Assembly (NCBI GenBank): GCA_026414745.1
Contig: JAOAIK010000019.1
Coordinates: 31,710 to 95,709, forward strand
Length of the DNA: 64,000 nt
Source: Roseococcus sp.
Lineage (GTDB): Bacteria; Pseudomonadota; Alphaproteobacteria; Acetobacterales; Acetobacteraceae
Reading direction: 5' to 3'
The translations under genes and the position numbers were made by a program. A model generated the notes under the pieces. The model ran no database searches and was not told where the DNA came from. It worked only from the letters and a program-made list of their open reading frames with translations. How positions within the stretch are numbered: position 1 is the stretch's first letter; every line of letters begins with the position of its first letter. Positions 45,407-54,580 of the stretch are shown here, one piece after another.

Positions 45407-45838
45407 TCAGCCCTTAGCAGAGCCCTCGCTCTTGCGCGACTGGGTGCCGAGCCCGATCTGCTTGGCGAGAGACGACCGCTGCTTCGCGTAGTTGGGCGCG
45501 ACCATCGGGTAGTCGGCCGGAAGACCCCACTTCTCGCGATACTGCTCCGGGGAGAGGCCATAGGCCGTCTGCAGATGCCGCTTCAGCATCTTCAGCTTCT
45601 TCCCGTCCTCGAGACAGATGAGATAATCGGGCGTGATGGATTTCTTGATCGGAACGGCCGGCGCCTTCTTCTCCGGTTCGGGCGGGGCGGTCGCCGTGCC
45701 CAGGGCGGCGAGGGTGCGATGCACCTCGGTGATCAGCGCAGGCAGGTCGGTGATCGAAACAGGATTGTTGGACACATGGGCGGCGACGATTTCGGCCGTC
45801 AGCCCGAGTAGATCAGTTCCGGTCGCATTTTCCGCCAT
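45407..45838 (-). CDS. mucR: MucR/Ros family transcriptional regulator
   Basis: MucR proteins are zinc-finger, H-NS-like silencers that bind AT-rich DNA and control polysaccharide, motility and cell-cycle genes. The 143 residues hold an N-terminal oligomerisation part (LTAEIVAAHVSNNPV) and the C-terminal finger with ICLEDGKK, LKRHLQTAYGL and YREKWGLPADYPMVAPNYA. ATG 45838 is clear. It diverges from the TusA-like gene; the 99 bases between are the most A/T-rich of the area and could be its own binding site. Confidence 0.95.
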   Translation of the reverse strand: MAENATGTDLLGLTAEIVAAHVSNNPVSITDLPALITEVHRTLAALGTATAPPEPEKKAPAVPIKKSITPDYLICLEDGKKLKMLKRHLQTAYGLSPEQYREKWGLPADYPMVAPNYAKQRSSLAKQIGLGTQSRKSEGSAKG

Positions 45839-45866
45839 GGAGGCAAAGTCCCACTCGATTGCTTTG

Positions 45867-45896
45867 CTATTACCTCACATGATGGGTGATCCGCAA
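45867..45896 (-). promoter_or_regulatory. Candidate promoter of mucR
   Basis: Read on the minus strand, TTGCGG (45896-45891) is followed after 18 bases by TAATAG (45872-45867). The -10 is weak (three of six), but the segment is unusually A/T-rich for this genome and ends about 30 bases before the mucR ATG. MucR proteins usually repress their own promoters through such AT-rich DNA. Confidence 0.35.
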
Positions 45897-45937
45897 GGCA
45901 GAGCGAGCCGATTCGACGGGCTTTGGAGCGCGCCGCC

Positions 45938-46189
45938 GTGAACCAGGACGAGACATGGACTGTTCTTGATGTGACGAGGGAGGTCTGCCCCATGACCTTC
46001 GTGCGCACCCGGCTGCATTTGGACAGGATGAGCCCGGGACAGGGGCTGGAAGTGCGCTTCCTGGGGCGGGAGCCGGGCGAGAACATCCCGCGCAGCGCCC
46101 GCGAACTCGGCCATGAGGTGCTGGAGGTGGTGTTCCCCGAGGGGCCGGAGCCCGGGCGCATCCGCCTGCGCAAGCGCGGGGCGCCGTAG
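45938..46189 (+). CDS. TusA-like sulfur carrier protein
   Basis: A small cytoplasmic protein of the TusA/SirA/YeeD family, 83 residues from GTG 45938 (GGAG nine bases upstream). The active-site cysteine lies in EVCPMTFVRTRL; the usual CPxP is CPMT here, as in a subset of alphaproteobacterial members. The rest follows the fold: LDRMSPGQGLEVRFLGREPGENIPRS and a final basic strand. TusA proteins pass persulfide sulfur for tRNA, cofactor or sulfur oxidation pathways. No partner genes are adjacent, so its role is open. Confidence 0.85.
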   Translation: MNQDETWTVLDVTREVCPMTFVRTRLHLDRMSPGQGLEVRFLGREPGENIPRSARELGHEVLEVVFPEGPEPGRIRLRKRGAP

Positions 46190-46197
46190 CGCCCCTC

Positions 46198-47049
46198 TCA
46201 GCCCAGCTCGAAGCTGGTCAGCCCGAAGATCCTCTCCCGCCGCATCGGCGGAGGCGGGCGGGTGTACATGCGCGCCGTCTCGAACACCTTCTCCATACCC
46301 ATCGCCTGCGCCAGCGCCACCGCCTCGGCATGCGGCTCGGGCAGGTCGAGGATCAGGGGGCCGGGCGGCCGGTGCGGGGCGGCATCGGCGATCAGCGCCC
46401 GCGCGGTCGCCGCATCCACGGCGAAGAGGGGCCCGAGCTTCGCCCCCGCCCGGCAGGGGCGCAGCACCGCGAAGCCCGTCACCGCGCCCGCCGCATCCCG
46501 CGCCACGCGCGCGCGATGGCCGGGGGCGGCGATCCAGGCGCGCAGGAAGGCCGGGCGCGGCAGCCCGAAGCAGGCGGCGTCGAAGGCCAGCAGCGTCTCG
46601 AAGGGCAGCGCCGCCGCGTCCGTGATGCCGCGCGTGTCGGCGGGCGCGATGCGCGGCGCCTCGGACTGGTAGCGCGCATTGTTCCAGGCCAGGGCGAAGC
46701 CCGATTTGCGGTAGTTCTCCTGCTGCGCCACCACCCCGTCGAGCCCCACGCAGCGCCCCGCGAGCCGCGCCATGCCCGCCTGCCACACGCGCCAGCCGAG
46801 CCCCTGCCCGCGCGCCTCGGGCCGGGCGATGTAGAAGCCGATGAAGCCGAACGCCTCGCCGGTGCGCACGGCCGAGATGCACGCCTGCATCTCGCCCCCG
46901 CGGAAGGCGCCGAGGAAGCCCTCTGGGTCCGCGGCGCGGAAGGCCAGAGCGTCGGCGAGGCCGGGGTTCCACCCCTCGCGCGCCGCCCACTCCACCGCCG
47001 TCTCCACCTCGCCCGCGTCCAGGACGCGGATGGTCACCTCCCCGGTCAA
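46198..47049 (-). CDS. Two-domain GNAT acetyltransferase
   Basis: A 283-residue protein with an N-terminal GNAT domain (FYIARPEARGQGLGWRVW as acetyl-CoA loop, then ENYRKSGFALAW) and a C-terminal acetyltransferase-like half at about 155-283 ending TRPPPPMRRERIFGLTSFELG. This tandem arrangement is common in uncharacterised bacterial GNATs. The TTG 47049 overlaps the SDR stop (TTGA); a GTG at 47037 is also possible. It is the last gene of the hutF-SDR-GNAT operon, so an acyl or amino compound from that pathway may be the substrate, but this is a guess. Confidence 0.82.
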   Translation of the reverse strand: MTGEVTIRVLDAGEVETAVEWAAREGWNPGLADALAFRAADPEGFLGAFRGGEMQACISAVRTGEAFGFIGFYIARPEARGQGLGWRVWQAGMARLAGRCVGLDGVVAQQENYRKSGFALAWNNARYQSEAPRIAPADTRGITDAAALPFETLLAFDAACFGLPRPAFLRAWIAAPGHRARVARDAAGAVTGFAVLRPCRAGAKLGPLFAVDAATARALIADAAPHRPPGPLILDLPEPHAEAVALAQAMGMEKVFETARMYTRPPPPMRRERIFGLTSFELG

Positions 47050-47798
47050 TGCATGATGTCCCCGCCATTGGGCGAGAGCGTCGCGCCGCAGTAGTAGCTC
47101 CCGCCCGGTCCCGCCAGCAGCAGCGCGGTGGCCGCCACCTCCTCCACCCGGCCGAGCCGGCCGAGCGGCAGCCGCGCCTCCACCTCGGCCCGCCAGGCGG
47201 GACCGCGGCTCGCGGTCAGGTCCGTCTCGATGGGGCCGGGGGCGATGGCGTTCACCAGCACCCCCTTGGGCCCCGCCTCATGGGCCAGGGCGCGGGTGAA
47301 GCCGATGACGCCGGCCTTCGCCGCGCAATAGGGCACGATCCCCGGCGCACCCTTCAGCCCGAGCTGCGAGGCGATGTTGATGATCCGCCCGCCCCCGCGC
47401 GCCACCATCCCGGGATAGACGGCCTGGGCCATGAAGAACATGCCCTTGAGGTGCACATCCGCCACCCGGTCGAACGCCGCCTCCGTGACTGCCTCGAAGG
47501 GGGCGCGGATGTTGAGGCCGGCATTGTTCAGCAGGATGTCGCAGGGCCCGAGCGCGGCCTCGGCGGCGGCGGCGAAGGCGCGGATGGCCGCCACCTCGCC
47601 CATGTCCGCCTCCATCTGGAAGCCGCGCCGCCCGCGCGCGGTCACGGCCTGAACGAGGCTGCGCGCCTCAGCCGCGTCGCCGAGGTGGCAGATCGCCACA
47701 TCCGCCCCCGCCTCGGCGAAGGCGAGGGCGCAGGCCCGCCCGATGCCCCGGCTGCCGCCGGTGACCCAGGCGATCTTCCCCGCGAGCGGCCCGCTCAT
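47046..47798 (-). CDS. Short-chain dehydrogenase/reductase
   Basis: A 250-residue NAD(P)-dependent oxidoreductase of the classical SDR type. It has TGGSRGIGRA for the cofactor, NNAGLN, Ser in NIASQ, and the YCAAK catalytic Tyr/Lys, with a FabG-like C-terminus (GATLSPNGGDIMH). The acidic or basic cofactor-choice residue after the second strand reads CHLGD, which does not settle NAD versus NADP. Its ATG overlaps hutF (ATGA) and its stop overlaps the GNAT gene. Substrate unknown. Confidence 0.9.
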   Translation of the reverse strand: MSGPLAGKIAWVTGGSRGIGRACALAFAEAGADVAICHLGDAAEARSLVQAVTARGRRGFQMEADMGEVAAIRAFAAAAEAALGPCDILLNNAGLNIRAPFEAVTEAAFDRVADVHLKGMFFMAQAVYPGMVARGGGRIINIASQLGLKGAPGIVPYCAAKAGVIGFTRALAHEAGPKGVLVNAIAPGPIETDLTASRGPAWRAEVEARLPLGRLGRVEEVAATALLLAGPGGSYYCGATLSPNGGDIMH

Positions 47799-49153
47799 GC
47801 GCCGAGCCGCCGCATGGCCCGGGCGAAGCCCTCGGCGATCTCGCGCTCCTTCACGTGCCGGCCTCCTTCCACCACGACGCGGCCCGCCACGGCCACGCTG
47901 CGCACCATGCGGTCCTGCGGGCCGAAGGCCCAGGCGTCGAGCAGCCCGTCGCCCGCGCGGCCGATCAGGGTGGGGTGGGTCTCGTCCAGCTCCACCAGGT
48001 CGCAGCGCCGCCCGGGCGCGAGCGCGCCCATCGCCACCCCGGCCGCCTGCGCCCCGCCCCGCAGCGCCGCCTCGAACAGGGCGCGGGCGGGGTGCGGGTT
48101 CGCCTCGTCGGTGGCGACGGAGCGCAGCTCGAGCGCGAGGCGCTGGCTCGTCTCGAGCTGGCGGATCTCGGCCGCGGGGCAGACGCCCACATGGCTGTCG
48201 GTGCCGAGGCCGAGCCGCCCGCCCGCCGCGCGGAACACCGGCAGCGGGAAGACGCCATCGCCGAGCGAGGCCTCGGTCGTGGGGCAGAGCCCGGCCACCG
48301 CCCCGGTGGCGGCGAGGCCCCTCGCCTCCTCCGCCGTCATGTGGGTGGCGTGGATCAGGCACCAGCGCCGATCGAGCGGCGCGTGGCGCAGCAGCCACTC
48401 GACGGGGCGAAGCCCGGTGGCGGCGCGGCATTCCTCCACCTCGCGCCGCTGCTCGGCGGCGTGGATGTGGATGGGCGCATCCAGCCCCGCCAGCGCCTCC
48501 AGCATGGCGGGGGTGACGGCGCGCAGGCTGTGCGGCGCCACCCCCCAGGCGGCGAGCGGCTGCTGCGCGCAGGCCGCGCGCACCGCCTCGAGGATCTCGA
48601 AGAACCCGTCGAGGTCGTCGAGGAAGCGCCGCTGCCCCTCGGCCGGCGGCAGGCCGAAGATGCCGCCATGGCGGTAGAGCGAGGGCAGCAGGGTGATGCC
48701 GATGCCCGTGCGCCGCGCCGCCGCCAGGTGGCGCAGCGCCATCTCGGCGCGCGCGGCATAGGGCGTGCCGTCGCGGTCATGGTGCAGGTAGTGGAACTCG
48801 CAGACCTGCGTGAAGCCGCGCGCGAGGAGTTCGGCATAGAGCTGCGCGGCCACCGCCTCGGCGTCCTCGGGCGTCATGCCGAGGGCGAAGCGGTACATGG
48901 TCTCGCGCCAGGTCCAGAAACTGTCGCGCCCGGCGGGGCTGCGGCGCTCGGCCCCGCCGGCCATGGCGCGCTGGAAGGCGTGGCTGTGCAGGTTCACGAG
49001 CCCGGGCAGCACATGGCCCGCGAGGCGCCGCGCCGCGGGGGCGCGCGCCCCGGGCGCGAGGGCGGTGATGGTCCCGGCCTCGTCGCAGGAGATCAGCACC
49101 TCCCGCGCCCAGCCCTCGGGCAGCAGCGCATGGGCGGCGAGGAAATCGGGCAT
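47795..49153 (-). CDS. hutF: Formimidoylglutamate deiminase
   Basis: HutF turns N-formimino-glutamate into N-formylglutamate and ammonia in the five-step histidine route. The 452-residue amidohydrolase carries the metal residues in NLHSHAFQRAMAGG, HIHAAEQRREVEEC, HATHMT and GTDSHVGVCPAAE, with the HutF-specific YLHHDRDGTPYA. It diverges from hutH. Presence of hutF predicts that hutG (formylglutamate amidohydrolase) is encoded elsewhere, since no hutG or hutU lies here. Confidence 0.94.
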   Translation of the reverse strand: MPDFLAAHALLPEGWAREVLISCDEAGTITALAPGARAPAARRLAGHVLPGLVNLHSHAFQRAMAGGAERRSPAGRDSFWTWRETMYRFALGMTPEDAEAVAAQLYAELLARGFTQVCEFHYLHHDRDGTPYAARAEMALRHLAAARRTGIGITLLPSLYRHGGIFGLPPAEGQRRFLDDLDGFFEILEAVRAACAQQPLAAWGVAPHSLRAVTPAMLEALAGLDAPIHIHAAEQRREVEECRAATGLRPVEWLLRHAPLDRRWCLIHATHMTAEEARGLAATGAVAGLCPTTEASLGDGVFPLPVFRAAGGRLGLGTDSHVGVCPAAEIRQLETSQRLALELRSVATDEANPHPARALFEAALRGGAQAAGVAMGALAPGRRCDLVELDETHPTLIGRAGDGLLDAWAFGPQDRMVRSVAVAGRVVVEGGRHVKEREIAEGFARAMRRLGA

Positions 49154-49255
49154 GGGCGTCGTCGTCCTGCACTCCGCGCGCAGGAAAGCGGGGGCGCGGG
49201 CGGCGCGCAAGCCGCGCCGGGCTGACAGGGCCATGGGCCGCGCTATCCTCCCGCC

Positions 49256-50767
49256 ATGATGGAGACGCTCGCGGCCGGGCAGGCCGATCTCGCGCCGCTG
49301 CGGCGGATTCGTGACGGCGCGGCGCTGCGCCTCGCGCCGGGCTGGCGGGCGCCGGTGGAGGCCGGGGTGGCGGCGCTGCAGGCGGCGCTGGCCACCGGCG
49401 CGGCGCTCTATGGCGTGAACACGGGCTTCGGCAAGCTCGCCACCACGCGCATCGGCCCGGAGGATCTGGCACGGCTGCAGCTCAACCTGCTGCGCAGCCA
49501 CGCCGCCGGCACGGGCGCGCCCCTGCCGCGGCCGGTGGTGCGCCTGACCCTCGCGCTCAAGGCGCTCTCCCTCGCGCGCGGGGCCTCGGGGGTGCGGCCC
49601 GTGGTCATCGAGGCGCTGCTGCGGCTGCTGGAGGCCGACATGCTGCCCGACATCCCGGCCCAGGGCAGCGTGGGCGCCTCGGGCGATCTCGCGCCGCTCG
49701 CGCATCTCTCGCTGGTGCTGGTGGGCGAGGGCAGCGCCACCGACGCGCAGCACGTCAGCCATGGCGGCGCCACGGCGCTGGCCGCGCTGGGCATGGCGCC
49801 GCTGGTGCTCGCGCCCAAGGAGGGGCTCGCGCTGCTCAACGGCACCCAGGTCTCGACGGCCCTCGCCCTCGATGCGCTGTTCCGCGCGCGGGATCTGCTG
49901 CGCGCCGCGCTGCTGACGGGCGCGATGTCGGTGGACGCCGCGCGTGGCGCCGACACGCCCTTCGATCCGCGCATCCATGCGCTGCGCGGCCAGCCGGGGC
50001 AGATGCGCTGCGCCGCCGCGCTGCGCGCGCTGCTCGCGGGCTCCGCGATCCGCGAGAGCCACCGCGAGAACGACATCCGCGTGCAGGACCCCTATTGCCT
50101 GCGCTGCCAGCCCCAGGTGGACGGCGCCTGCCTCGACCTGCTCGAGCACGCCGCCGCCATGCTGCTGCGAGAGGCGAACGCCGTGACCGACAACCCGCTG
50201 CTGGTGGAGGGGGGCGCGCTGCTCTCGGGCGGCAATTTCCACGCCGAGCCGGTGGCCTTCGCCGCCGACATGATCGCCCTCGCGCTCGCCGAGCTCGGCG
50301 CCATCGCCGAACGGCGCATCGCCCTGCTCATGGACCCCGCGCTGTCCGGCCTGCCCGCCTTCCTGGTGCGCGCGGGCGGGCTGAACTCGGGCTTCATGAT
50401 CGCGCAGGTCACCGCCGCGGCGCTGGCGGCCGAGAACCGGGCGCTCGCCGCCCCGCGCAGCGTGGACAGCCTGCCCACATCCGCCAACCAGGAGGACCAT
50501 GTCTCCATGGCGACCAATGCCGGGCTGCGCCTGCCCGCCATGCTCGACAACCTCGAGGGCATCCTCGCCATCGAGCTGCTGGCCGCCGCCCAGGGCATCG
50601 ACTTCCATCGCCCGCTGCGCTCCTCCGCGCCGATCGAGGCCGCGCACGCCGCGCTGCGCGCGCATGTCGCGCCCTGGGAGGAGGACCGCGCCATGGCCCC
50701 CGACATCGCCGCGGCGCGGCGGCTGATCGCCGACCCCCGCTTCGCCGCGGCCGTGGAGCTCGCCTGA
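49256..50767 (+). CDS. hutH: Histidine ammonia-lyase
   Basis: HutH removes ammonia from histidine to give urocanate. The 503-residue protein has the self-forming MIO cofactor triad Ala141-Ser142-Gly143 in [14 protein letters not shown], the [11 protein letters not shown] loop at the N-terminus and the QEDHVSM segment near 415. It starts at ATG 49256 (a second ATG follows directly). The stop overlaps hutI (TGATG). Length and motifs are normal. Confidence 0.97.
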   Translation: MMETLAAGQADLAPLRRIRDGAALRLAPGWRAPVEAGVAALQAALATGAALYGVNTGFGKLATTRIGPEDLARLQLNLLRSHAAGTGAPLPRPVVRLTLALKALSLARGASGVRPVVIEALLRLLEADMLPDIPAQGSVGASGDLAPLAHLSLVLVGEGSATDAQHVSHGGATALAALGMAPLVLAPKEGLALLNGTQVSTALALDALFRARDLLRAALLTGAMSVDAARGADTPFDPRIHALRGQPGQMRCAAALRALLAGSAIRESHRENDIRVQDPYCLRCQPQVDGACLDLLEHAAAMLLREANAVTDNPLLVEGGALLSGGNFHAEPVAFAADMIALALAELGAIAERRIALLMDPALSGLPAFLVRAGGLNSGFMIAQVTAAALAAENRALAAPRSVDSLPTSANQEDHVSMATNAGLRLPAMLDNLEGILAIELLAAAQGIDFHRPLRSSAPIEAAHAALRAHVAPWEEDRAMAPDIAAARRLIADPRFAAAVELA

Positions 50768-51963
50768 TGTTCGACCGCGTCTGGCTGAACGCGAACCTCG
50801 CCACCATGCAGGGCGAGGGGCTCGGCGTGATCGAGGACGGGGCGATCGCCGCGCGCGGCGGGCGCATCGCCTGGGTGGGGCCGCGCGCCGCCCTGCCCGC
50901 CCATGACGCGCCCGTGACCGACTGCGCCGGCGCCTGGATCATGCCCGGCCTCGTGGACTGCCACACCCATCTCGTCTTCGCGGGCGACCGCGCGGCGGAG
51001 TTCGAGGCGCGGCTCGCGGGGGCGAGCTACGAGGAGATCGCGCGCGCGGGCGGGGGCATCCTCTCCACCATGCGCGCCACCCGCGCCGCCTCCGAGGCCG
51101 CGCTGCGCGACGCCGCGCTGCCGCGCCTCGATGCGCTGCTGCGCGAGGGCGTGACCACCGTCGAGATCAAGTCGGGCTACGGGCTGGAGGCGGAGGCCGA
51201 GCTCAAGCAGCTGCGCGTGGCGCGCGACCTCGCCCGCCACCGCGCGGTGAGCGTGGTGACGAGCCTGCTCGCCGCCCATGCCACGCCCCCCGAATACGCC
51301 GGCCGCCGCGCCGACTACGCGCGGCATGTGGCCGAGCGCATCGTGCCGCTGGCCGCGCGCGAGGGGCTGGCGGATGCGGTGGACGTGTTCTCGGATTCCA
51401 TCGCCTTCACCGCCGAGGAGGCCGGCTGGGTCTTCGAGGCGGCGCGCGCGGCCGGGCTGCCGGTGAAGCTGCACGCCGACCAGCTCACCGACGCCGGCGG
51501 GGCGGCGCTGGCCGCGCGCTTCGGCGCGCTGAGCGCGGACCATCTGGAGCGCGCCAACCCCGCGGGCATCGCGGCGATGGGCCGGGCCGGCACGGTCGCG
51601 GTGCTGCTGCCCGGCGCGACGCTGGTGCTGCGCGAGACGCGGATGCCCGACATCGCCGCGATGCGCGCGGCGGGGGTGCGGATCGCGCTCTCCACCGACA
51701 TGAATCCCGGCTCCTCGCCCCTGCTCTCGCTGCTGCTGGCGGCGCATCTGGGCTGCACCCTGTTCCGGCTGACCGTCACCGAGGCGCTGCGCGGCATCAC
51801 GGTGAACGCGGCGCGGGCGCTCGGCCTCTCCGACCGCGGCGTGCTGGAGCCCGGGGCGCGCTGCGACCTCGCGCTCTATCGCGTCTCGCGGCCGGCCGAG
51901 CTCTGCTACTGGCTGGGCGGCAGCCCCTGCCTGGGGCGCGTGGTGGCGGGGGTGGCGGCATGA
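50767..51963 (+). CDS. hutI: Imidazolonepropionase
   Basis: HutI opens imidazolone-5-propionate to N-formimino-glutamate, the substrate of HutF. The 398-residue amidohydrolase has [25 protein letters not shown] and [10 protein letters not shown], the metal and substrate motifs of the family. It is translationally coupled to hutH. Urocanase (hutU), which acts between HutH and HutI, is not in this cluster and must be elsewhere. No hutC regulator is visible. Confidence 0.97.
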   Translation: MFDRVWLNANLATMQGEGLGVIEDGAIAARGGRIAWVGPRAALPAHDAPVTDCAGAWIMPGLVDCHTHLVFAGDRAAEFEARLAGASYEEIARAGGGILSTMRATRAASEAALRDAALPRLDALLREGVTTVEIKSGYGLEAEAELKQLRVARDLARHRAVSVVTSLLAAHATPPEYAGRRADYARHVAERIVPLAAREGLADAVDVFSDSIAFTAEEAGWVFEAARAAGLPVKLHADQLTDAGGAALAARFGALSADHLERANPAGIAAMGRAGTVAVLLPGATLVLRETRMPDIAAMRAAGVRIALSTDMNPGSSPLLSLLLAAHLGCTLFRLTVTEALRGITVNAARALGLSDRGVLEPGARCDLALYRVSRPAELCYWLGGSPCLGRVVAGVAA

Positions 51964-52018
51964 TCCGCGCCGCCGATTCACGCCTCCGGGCCTGCGCCCT
52001 CCGGCGATCGGAGGCGGC

Positions 52019-52426
52019 ATGACGCCCTCCGAGATCGAGGCGGTGATGCACGCGAAGCTGCCGATCTCGGCCGCCTGGGGCGTGCGGGTGCTGGAGGCCG
52101 CCGAGGGCCGCGCGCGGATCGAACTCCCGCCGCGGGCGGAGCTGCTGCGCCCCGGGCCCACCCTCTGCGGCCCCGCGCTGATGGGCCTTGCGGACATGGC
52201 GCTCTGGGCCGCGCTGCTCGGGCTGAACGACGGGCGGGACGAGAGCCTGACGGCAGGGCTGACCATCGCCTTCCTGCGCCCCGCCGGCACCGGCGCGGTG
52301 ATCGCCGAGGCCCGGCTGATCAAGCCGCGCGGCCGCAGCCTCTATGGCGAGGTGACGCTCGCCCGCGCCGACACGGGCGCGGTCTGCGCGCATGCGACGA
52401 GCCACTGGGTCAGCGTCGGCCCGTGA
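52019..52426 (+). CDS. PaaI-like hotdog-fold thioesterase
   Basis: A 135-residue single hotdog domain, likely cleaving an acyl-CoA. It shows the PaaI-group pattern GPTLCGPALMGLADMALWAALL along the central helix, TAGLTIAFLRPAGTG and a final ATSHWVSV strand. The usual HGG of PaaI enzymes is CGP here, so substrate class is uncertain. The gene follows hutI after 55 bases and overlaps the convergent EamA gene by 17 bases. Confidence 0.8.
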   Translation: MTPSEIEAVMHAKLPISAAWGVRVLEAAEGRARIELPPRAELLRPGPTLCGPALMGLADMALWAALLGLNDGRDESLTAGLTIAFLRPAGTGAVIAEARLIKPRGRSLYGEVTLARADTGAVCAHATSHWVSVGP

Positions 52427-53291
52427 ACAGCACGGCCACCAGCATCGCCCCCGCCGCCAGCGCCGCCCCCAGCCCCTTCAGCCCCGAGATCGGCTCGGCC
52501 AGCAGCCAGGCCGAGAGCAGCAGCCCCACCACCGGCACCAGCACCGACAGCGTGCCGGCGCGGGTGGCGCCCAGCAGCTCCACCCCGCGGGCGAAGAGGA
52601 ACATCGAGATCACGCCGAGCAGCAGCCCCTGCGCCACGATCATCCAGGCCACGAGGCCGAGGGGCTGGGCGAAGAAGGCCTCGGCGCGGAACAGCAGGAA
52701 GGGCGGCAGCACGAAGGGCAGCGAGGCCAGCGTCACCGCCGCCGTGGCCGGGATGGCCGCCAGCCGCCAGCGCCGCAGCAGCACGGTGAAGACGCCCCAG
52801 GTGCCGCCCGCGGCCAGCAGCAGCAGGTCGCCCCGCCACACGCCCGGCGCGAGGCCGAGCCCATCCCAGCCGATCATCAGCACCCCGGCCAGCATGGCGG
52901 CCAGCGCCGCCACGCGCCCGGGGGTGGGCCGCTCGGCCAGCAGCCACCAGGCGGCGAGCGCGGCCACCACGGGGCCCGTCATCGGCGCGATGGTCGCGCC
53001 ATGGCTCGCCGGGGCGAAGTGCAGCGCCGAGACGAACAGGGTGAGGTTCCCCGCGCCGCCGAACACGACGAGCAGCGCCAGCCGCCGCGGCCCCAGCGCC
53101 GCGATCTCGGCCCGCGCGCGCCAGGCGAGCGGCGCCAGCAGCAGCGCGGCCGGCAGGTAGCGGCAGAAGAGCAGGTCGAGGACGTGCAGCCCATGCCCCG
53201 TCAGCGCCAGCCGCGCCACCACCGCATGGCCGCCCCAGATGACGGAGGCCACACCCCCCATGAGGAGGCCGAGCAGCAACCTCGGGGTCAT
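52410..53291 (-). CDS. EamA/DMT family transporter
   Basis: An inner membrane drug/metabolite transporter of 293 residues with ten helices in two EamA repeats. The first repeat holds WGGHAVVARLAL and PMTGPVVAALAAWWLLAERPTPGR; the second ends PVVGLLLSAWLLAEPISGLKGLGAAL, both being the E-P/G-x-x-x-x end pattern of the family. Such proteins mostly export amino acids or small metabolites. It is the only minus-strand gene between the thioesterase and the cysteine-dioxygenase-like gene, 52 bases after the latter, so it may belong to that operon. Confidence 0.88.
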   Translation of the reverse strand: MTPRLLLGLLMGGVASVIWGGHAVVARLALTGHGLHVLDLLFCRYLPAALLLAPLAWRARAEIAALGPRRLALLVVFGGAGNLTLFVSALHFAPASHGATIAPMTGPVVAALAAWWLLAERPTPGRVAALAAMLAGVLMIGWDGLGLAPGVWRGDLLLLAAGGTWGVFTVLLRRWRLAAIPATAAVTLASLPFVLPPFLLFRAEAFFAQPLGLVAWMIVAQGLLLGVISMFLFARGVELLGATRAGTLSVLVPVVGLLLSAWLLAEPISGLKGLGAALAAGAMLVAVLFTGRR

Positions 53292-53343
53292 GCGGGCGGG
53301 GCGGAGGGCACATGCAGGGTGTGCCGCCGCGCCCCGGCCGCGG

Positions 53344-53850
53344 TCAACCGAGGATCAGGTTCACCTGATCCCCGAAACGCTCATAGGGCGCGCCATAGAC
53401 ATGGAGGGAGACGGCCACCTCGCCGGCGCAGTTGCCGAGGCGATGGATGAGGTCGGGGTCCGCGGGGCCGTGGCAGGTCTCGCCCGGGCGGCGCAGATGC
53501 GCCGCGATGGGCCGGGGCGGGGCGCCCGGGGCGAAATGGTGCTCGGTCAGCACGCCGCGATGCACGCCGAAGGCGCACCAGGTGCGATGCGCGTGGATGG
53601 GCGACATCTGCTGCGGCCGCCAGACCAGCGCCACCACGGCGTAGCGCCCCTCGGGGTCCGCATGCAGCAGGTGGCGCACATAGCGGTCCGGGCAGCAGGG
53701 GCAGTCGCGCCCCGCGAGCAGGTCGGGATCCGCGAGGTGGGGGGCCATGGCCTCCGCCACGGCGGCGGGGCGGCGGGCGAGCGGCGCGCGCGCGGCGAGG
53801 GCGACGGCGGCGAGCAGCGCATCGAGGCGCGTCGTGGTCAGCGCGCTCAT
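53344..53850 (-). CDS. Cysteine dioxygenase-family thiol dioxygenase
   Basis: A mononuclear iron cupin of 168 residues that would oxidise a thiol (cysteine or 3-mercaptopropionate) to a sulfinate. The three-His iron site is seen as SPIHAHRTWCAFGVHRG (two His) and SLHVYG (third). An N-terminal CPCCPDRY and YVRHLLH precede it; the Arg could bind the substrate carboxylate. Bacterial members are split between cysteine and mercaptopropionate enzymes and I cannot assign one. The ATG overlaps the stop of the GntR gene, so the regulator and enzyme are co-translated. Confidence 0.82.
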   Translation of the reverse strand: MSALTTTRLDALLAAVALAARAPLARRPAAVAEAMAPHLADPDLLAGRDCPCCPDRYVRHLLHADPEGRYAVVALVWRPQQMSPIHAHRTWCAFGVHRGVLTEHHFAPGAPPRPIAAHLRRPGETCHGPADPDLIHRLGNCAGEVAVSLHVYGAPYERFGDQVNLILG

Positions 53851-54536
53851 GCGCCCACCGGCGTCATGGCGTCGGGGGCGGTGAGCGCGGCGAGCACCAT
53901 GGCGCGGCTGGCCGCCACCTGCGCGCGCATCAACTCCGCCGCCTGCGCGGCCTGGCCCAGGGCGAGGGCCTCCACCAGCGCGTGGTGCTCATGCGCCATC
54001 TCGCCGCTCCGGTCGCGCCGGCGCAGGCCGAGAACCAGCATGCGCGTGCTCTCGTCCAGCAGCCGGTCGAGCTGGCGGGCGAGGCGCGCATTGCCCGAGA
54101 GCTCGGCGATGGCGAGGTGGAAGGCCTTGTTGGCGGCGAGGAAGGCCAGCACGCTCTCCTCGTCGGCGCAGTCGTAACCGGCGGCGCAGACGGCATCGAG
54201 CCGCGCCAGCATGGCCGCGTCCACCCGGCCCGCGGCGCGGCGGGCGGCCTCGGGCTCGAGCAGGCCGCGCAGGTCGAACACCTCATGGATGTCGCGGATG
54301 GTGACGAGGCTGACCACCCAGCCGCGGCGCGGCAGGGCGGTGACCAGCCCCTCCTCGGCCAGGCGGGCCAGGGCGGCGCGGATGGGCGCCTTGCCGAGCT
54401 CCAGGCGCTGGGCGGTGGCGGCCTCGCTGATCGTCTCGCCGGGCGCGAGGCGGGTGGAGAGGATGTCCCGCCGCAGCGCGGCGAGCGCCCGCTCGGTGAG
54501 GGAGGGTGGCGCCTCGATGGGGGTCAGCAGCGACAT
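53847..54536 (-). CDS. GntR family regulator, FadR/FCD type
   Basis: A 229-residue DNA-binding regulator. The winged helix at about 10-75 has SLTERALAALRRDILSTRLAPGE and ISEAATAQRLELGKAPIRAAL; the FCD effector domain at about 90-215 has FDLRGLLEPEAARRAA, the metal-type His in FHLAIAEL and EHHALVEAL. It probably senses a small acid. A 12-bp palindrome 16 bases upstream of the ATG (54552-54563) is a likely autoregulatory operator. It is coupled to the dioxygenase gene and follows the Bug-protein gene by 44 bases. Confidence 0.92.
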   Translation of the reverse strand: MSLLTPIEAPPSLTERALAALRRDILSTRLAPGETISEAATAQRLELGKAPIRAALARLAEEGLVTALPRRGWVVSLVTIRDIHEVFDLRGLLEPEAARRAAGRVDAAMLARLDAVCAAGYDCADEESVLAFLAANKAFHLAIAELSGNARLARQLDRLLDESTRMLVLGLRRRDRSGEMAHEHHALVEALALGQAAQAAELMRAQVAASRAMVLAALTAPDAMTPVGA

Positions 54537-54551
54537 GCCACTGACCCTATC

Positions 54552-54563
54552 CTGACATGTCAG
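54552..54563. promoter_or_regulatory. 12-bp perfect palindrome CTGACATGTCAG, candidate GntR operator
   Basis: The site lies in the 44-base gap between the Bug gene stop and the GntR gene start, 16 bases before the ATG. Its size and symmetry fit FadR/FCD-type operators, and its location suggests autorepression. No second copy was noticed upstream of the Bug gene. Confidence 0.5.
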
Positions 54564-54580
54564 AAGCCGTCCAGACCTTC

